A DNA stretch of 14,395 bases from JAZRYE01 sp045600585. Its GTDB lineage: Bacteria > Bacillota_I > Bacilli_A > RFN20 > CAG-826. The position numbers and the translations under genes are program-made. Location: positions 1 to 14,395 of the forward strand of contig JAZRYE010000044.1 in NCBI GenBank assembly GCA_045600585.1. The letters are read 5' to 3'. The notes beneath the pieces were generated by a model. The model saw only the letters and a list, made by a program, of their open reading frames with translations. It made no database searches and had not been told where the DNA came from. How positions within the stretch are numbered: position 1 is the stretch's first letter; each line of letters begins with the position of its first letter. Shown piece after piece: positions 14,359 through 14,395 of this stretch.

Positions 14359-14395
14359 GGATTTCTCCTTTAACCCAATTCATTATTCACTGGAT

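Noticed and set aside
1..14395. tRNA, rRNA, CRISPR, insertion sequence or phage features
   Set aside because: No cloverleaf-like sequence ending in a GTTCGA-type arm, no regularly spaced direct repeats, and no transposase, integrase or structural phage motifs were seen on either strand.

Overview
The window is strongly AT-rich chromosomal DNA with compact gene spacing. It has many clear AGGAGG-type ribosome sites and a few starts with none, a lipoprotein with a Gram-positive-style signal, and standard-code genes ending in TAA or TAG only. This points to a low-GC member of the Bacillota, most likely an uncultured gut Bacilli/Erysipelotrichia/RF39-like (Mollicutes-related) organism. That placement is inference from composition and gene content. 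No marker gene is present to confirm it. I see no tRNA, rRNA, CRISPR array, insertion sequence or integrase.

Layout. Positions 1-60 hold the promoter, ribosome site and start codon of a leftward gene that leaves the window. Positions 160-2372 hold a leftward pair: an unrecognised TIM-barrel-like putative glycosidase followed by nagB (glucosamine-6-phosphate deaminase), ended by a hairpin terminator. A divergent TetR regulator (2497-3072) has a perfect palindrome next to its ribosome site. It converges on an HI0933-type flavoprotein (3082-4320) across a terminator that overlaps both stop codons. Next is a lipoprotein (4480-5181) with four copies of a D-[SA]-[LI]-A-R-Q-P motif.

The centre (5294-10739) is a tightly coupled four-gene rightward operon: acyltransferase-like, MATE transporter fused to an RsbW/SpoIIAB-type ATPase domain, acyltransferase-like, acyltransferase-like. 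It converges, across a bidirectional terminator, on a leftward gene (10794-12665) that fuses a SpoIIAA/RsbV-type STAS domain to an acyl-CoA-synthetase-type AMP-forming ligase. Upstream of that lie a GH99-like/WbsX protein (12734-13876), a 311-base non-coding stretch, and a 56-residue membrane protein with a CxxC motif (14188-14358).

How the parts may work together. The ligase would activate a carboxylic acid. The three condensation/acetyltransferase-fold proteins would transfer acyl groups. The MATE module would move a product across the membrane. An anti-sigma-kinase-like domain sits on the transporter and its classical partner domain, STAS, sits on the ligase. This suggests a partner-switching pair rewired to control a metabolic and export pathway rather than a sigma factor. 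The two fusions side by side are the strongest candidate for an undescribed system here. The domains are read directly from sequence; the circuit is inference. The nagB pair and the GH99-like protein suggest that the organism also uses amino-sugar-containing glycans.
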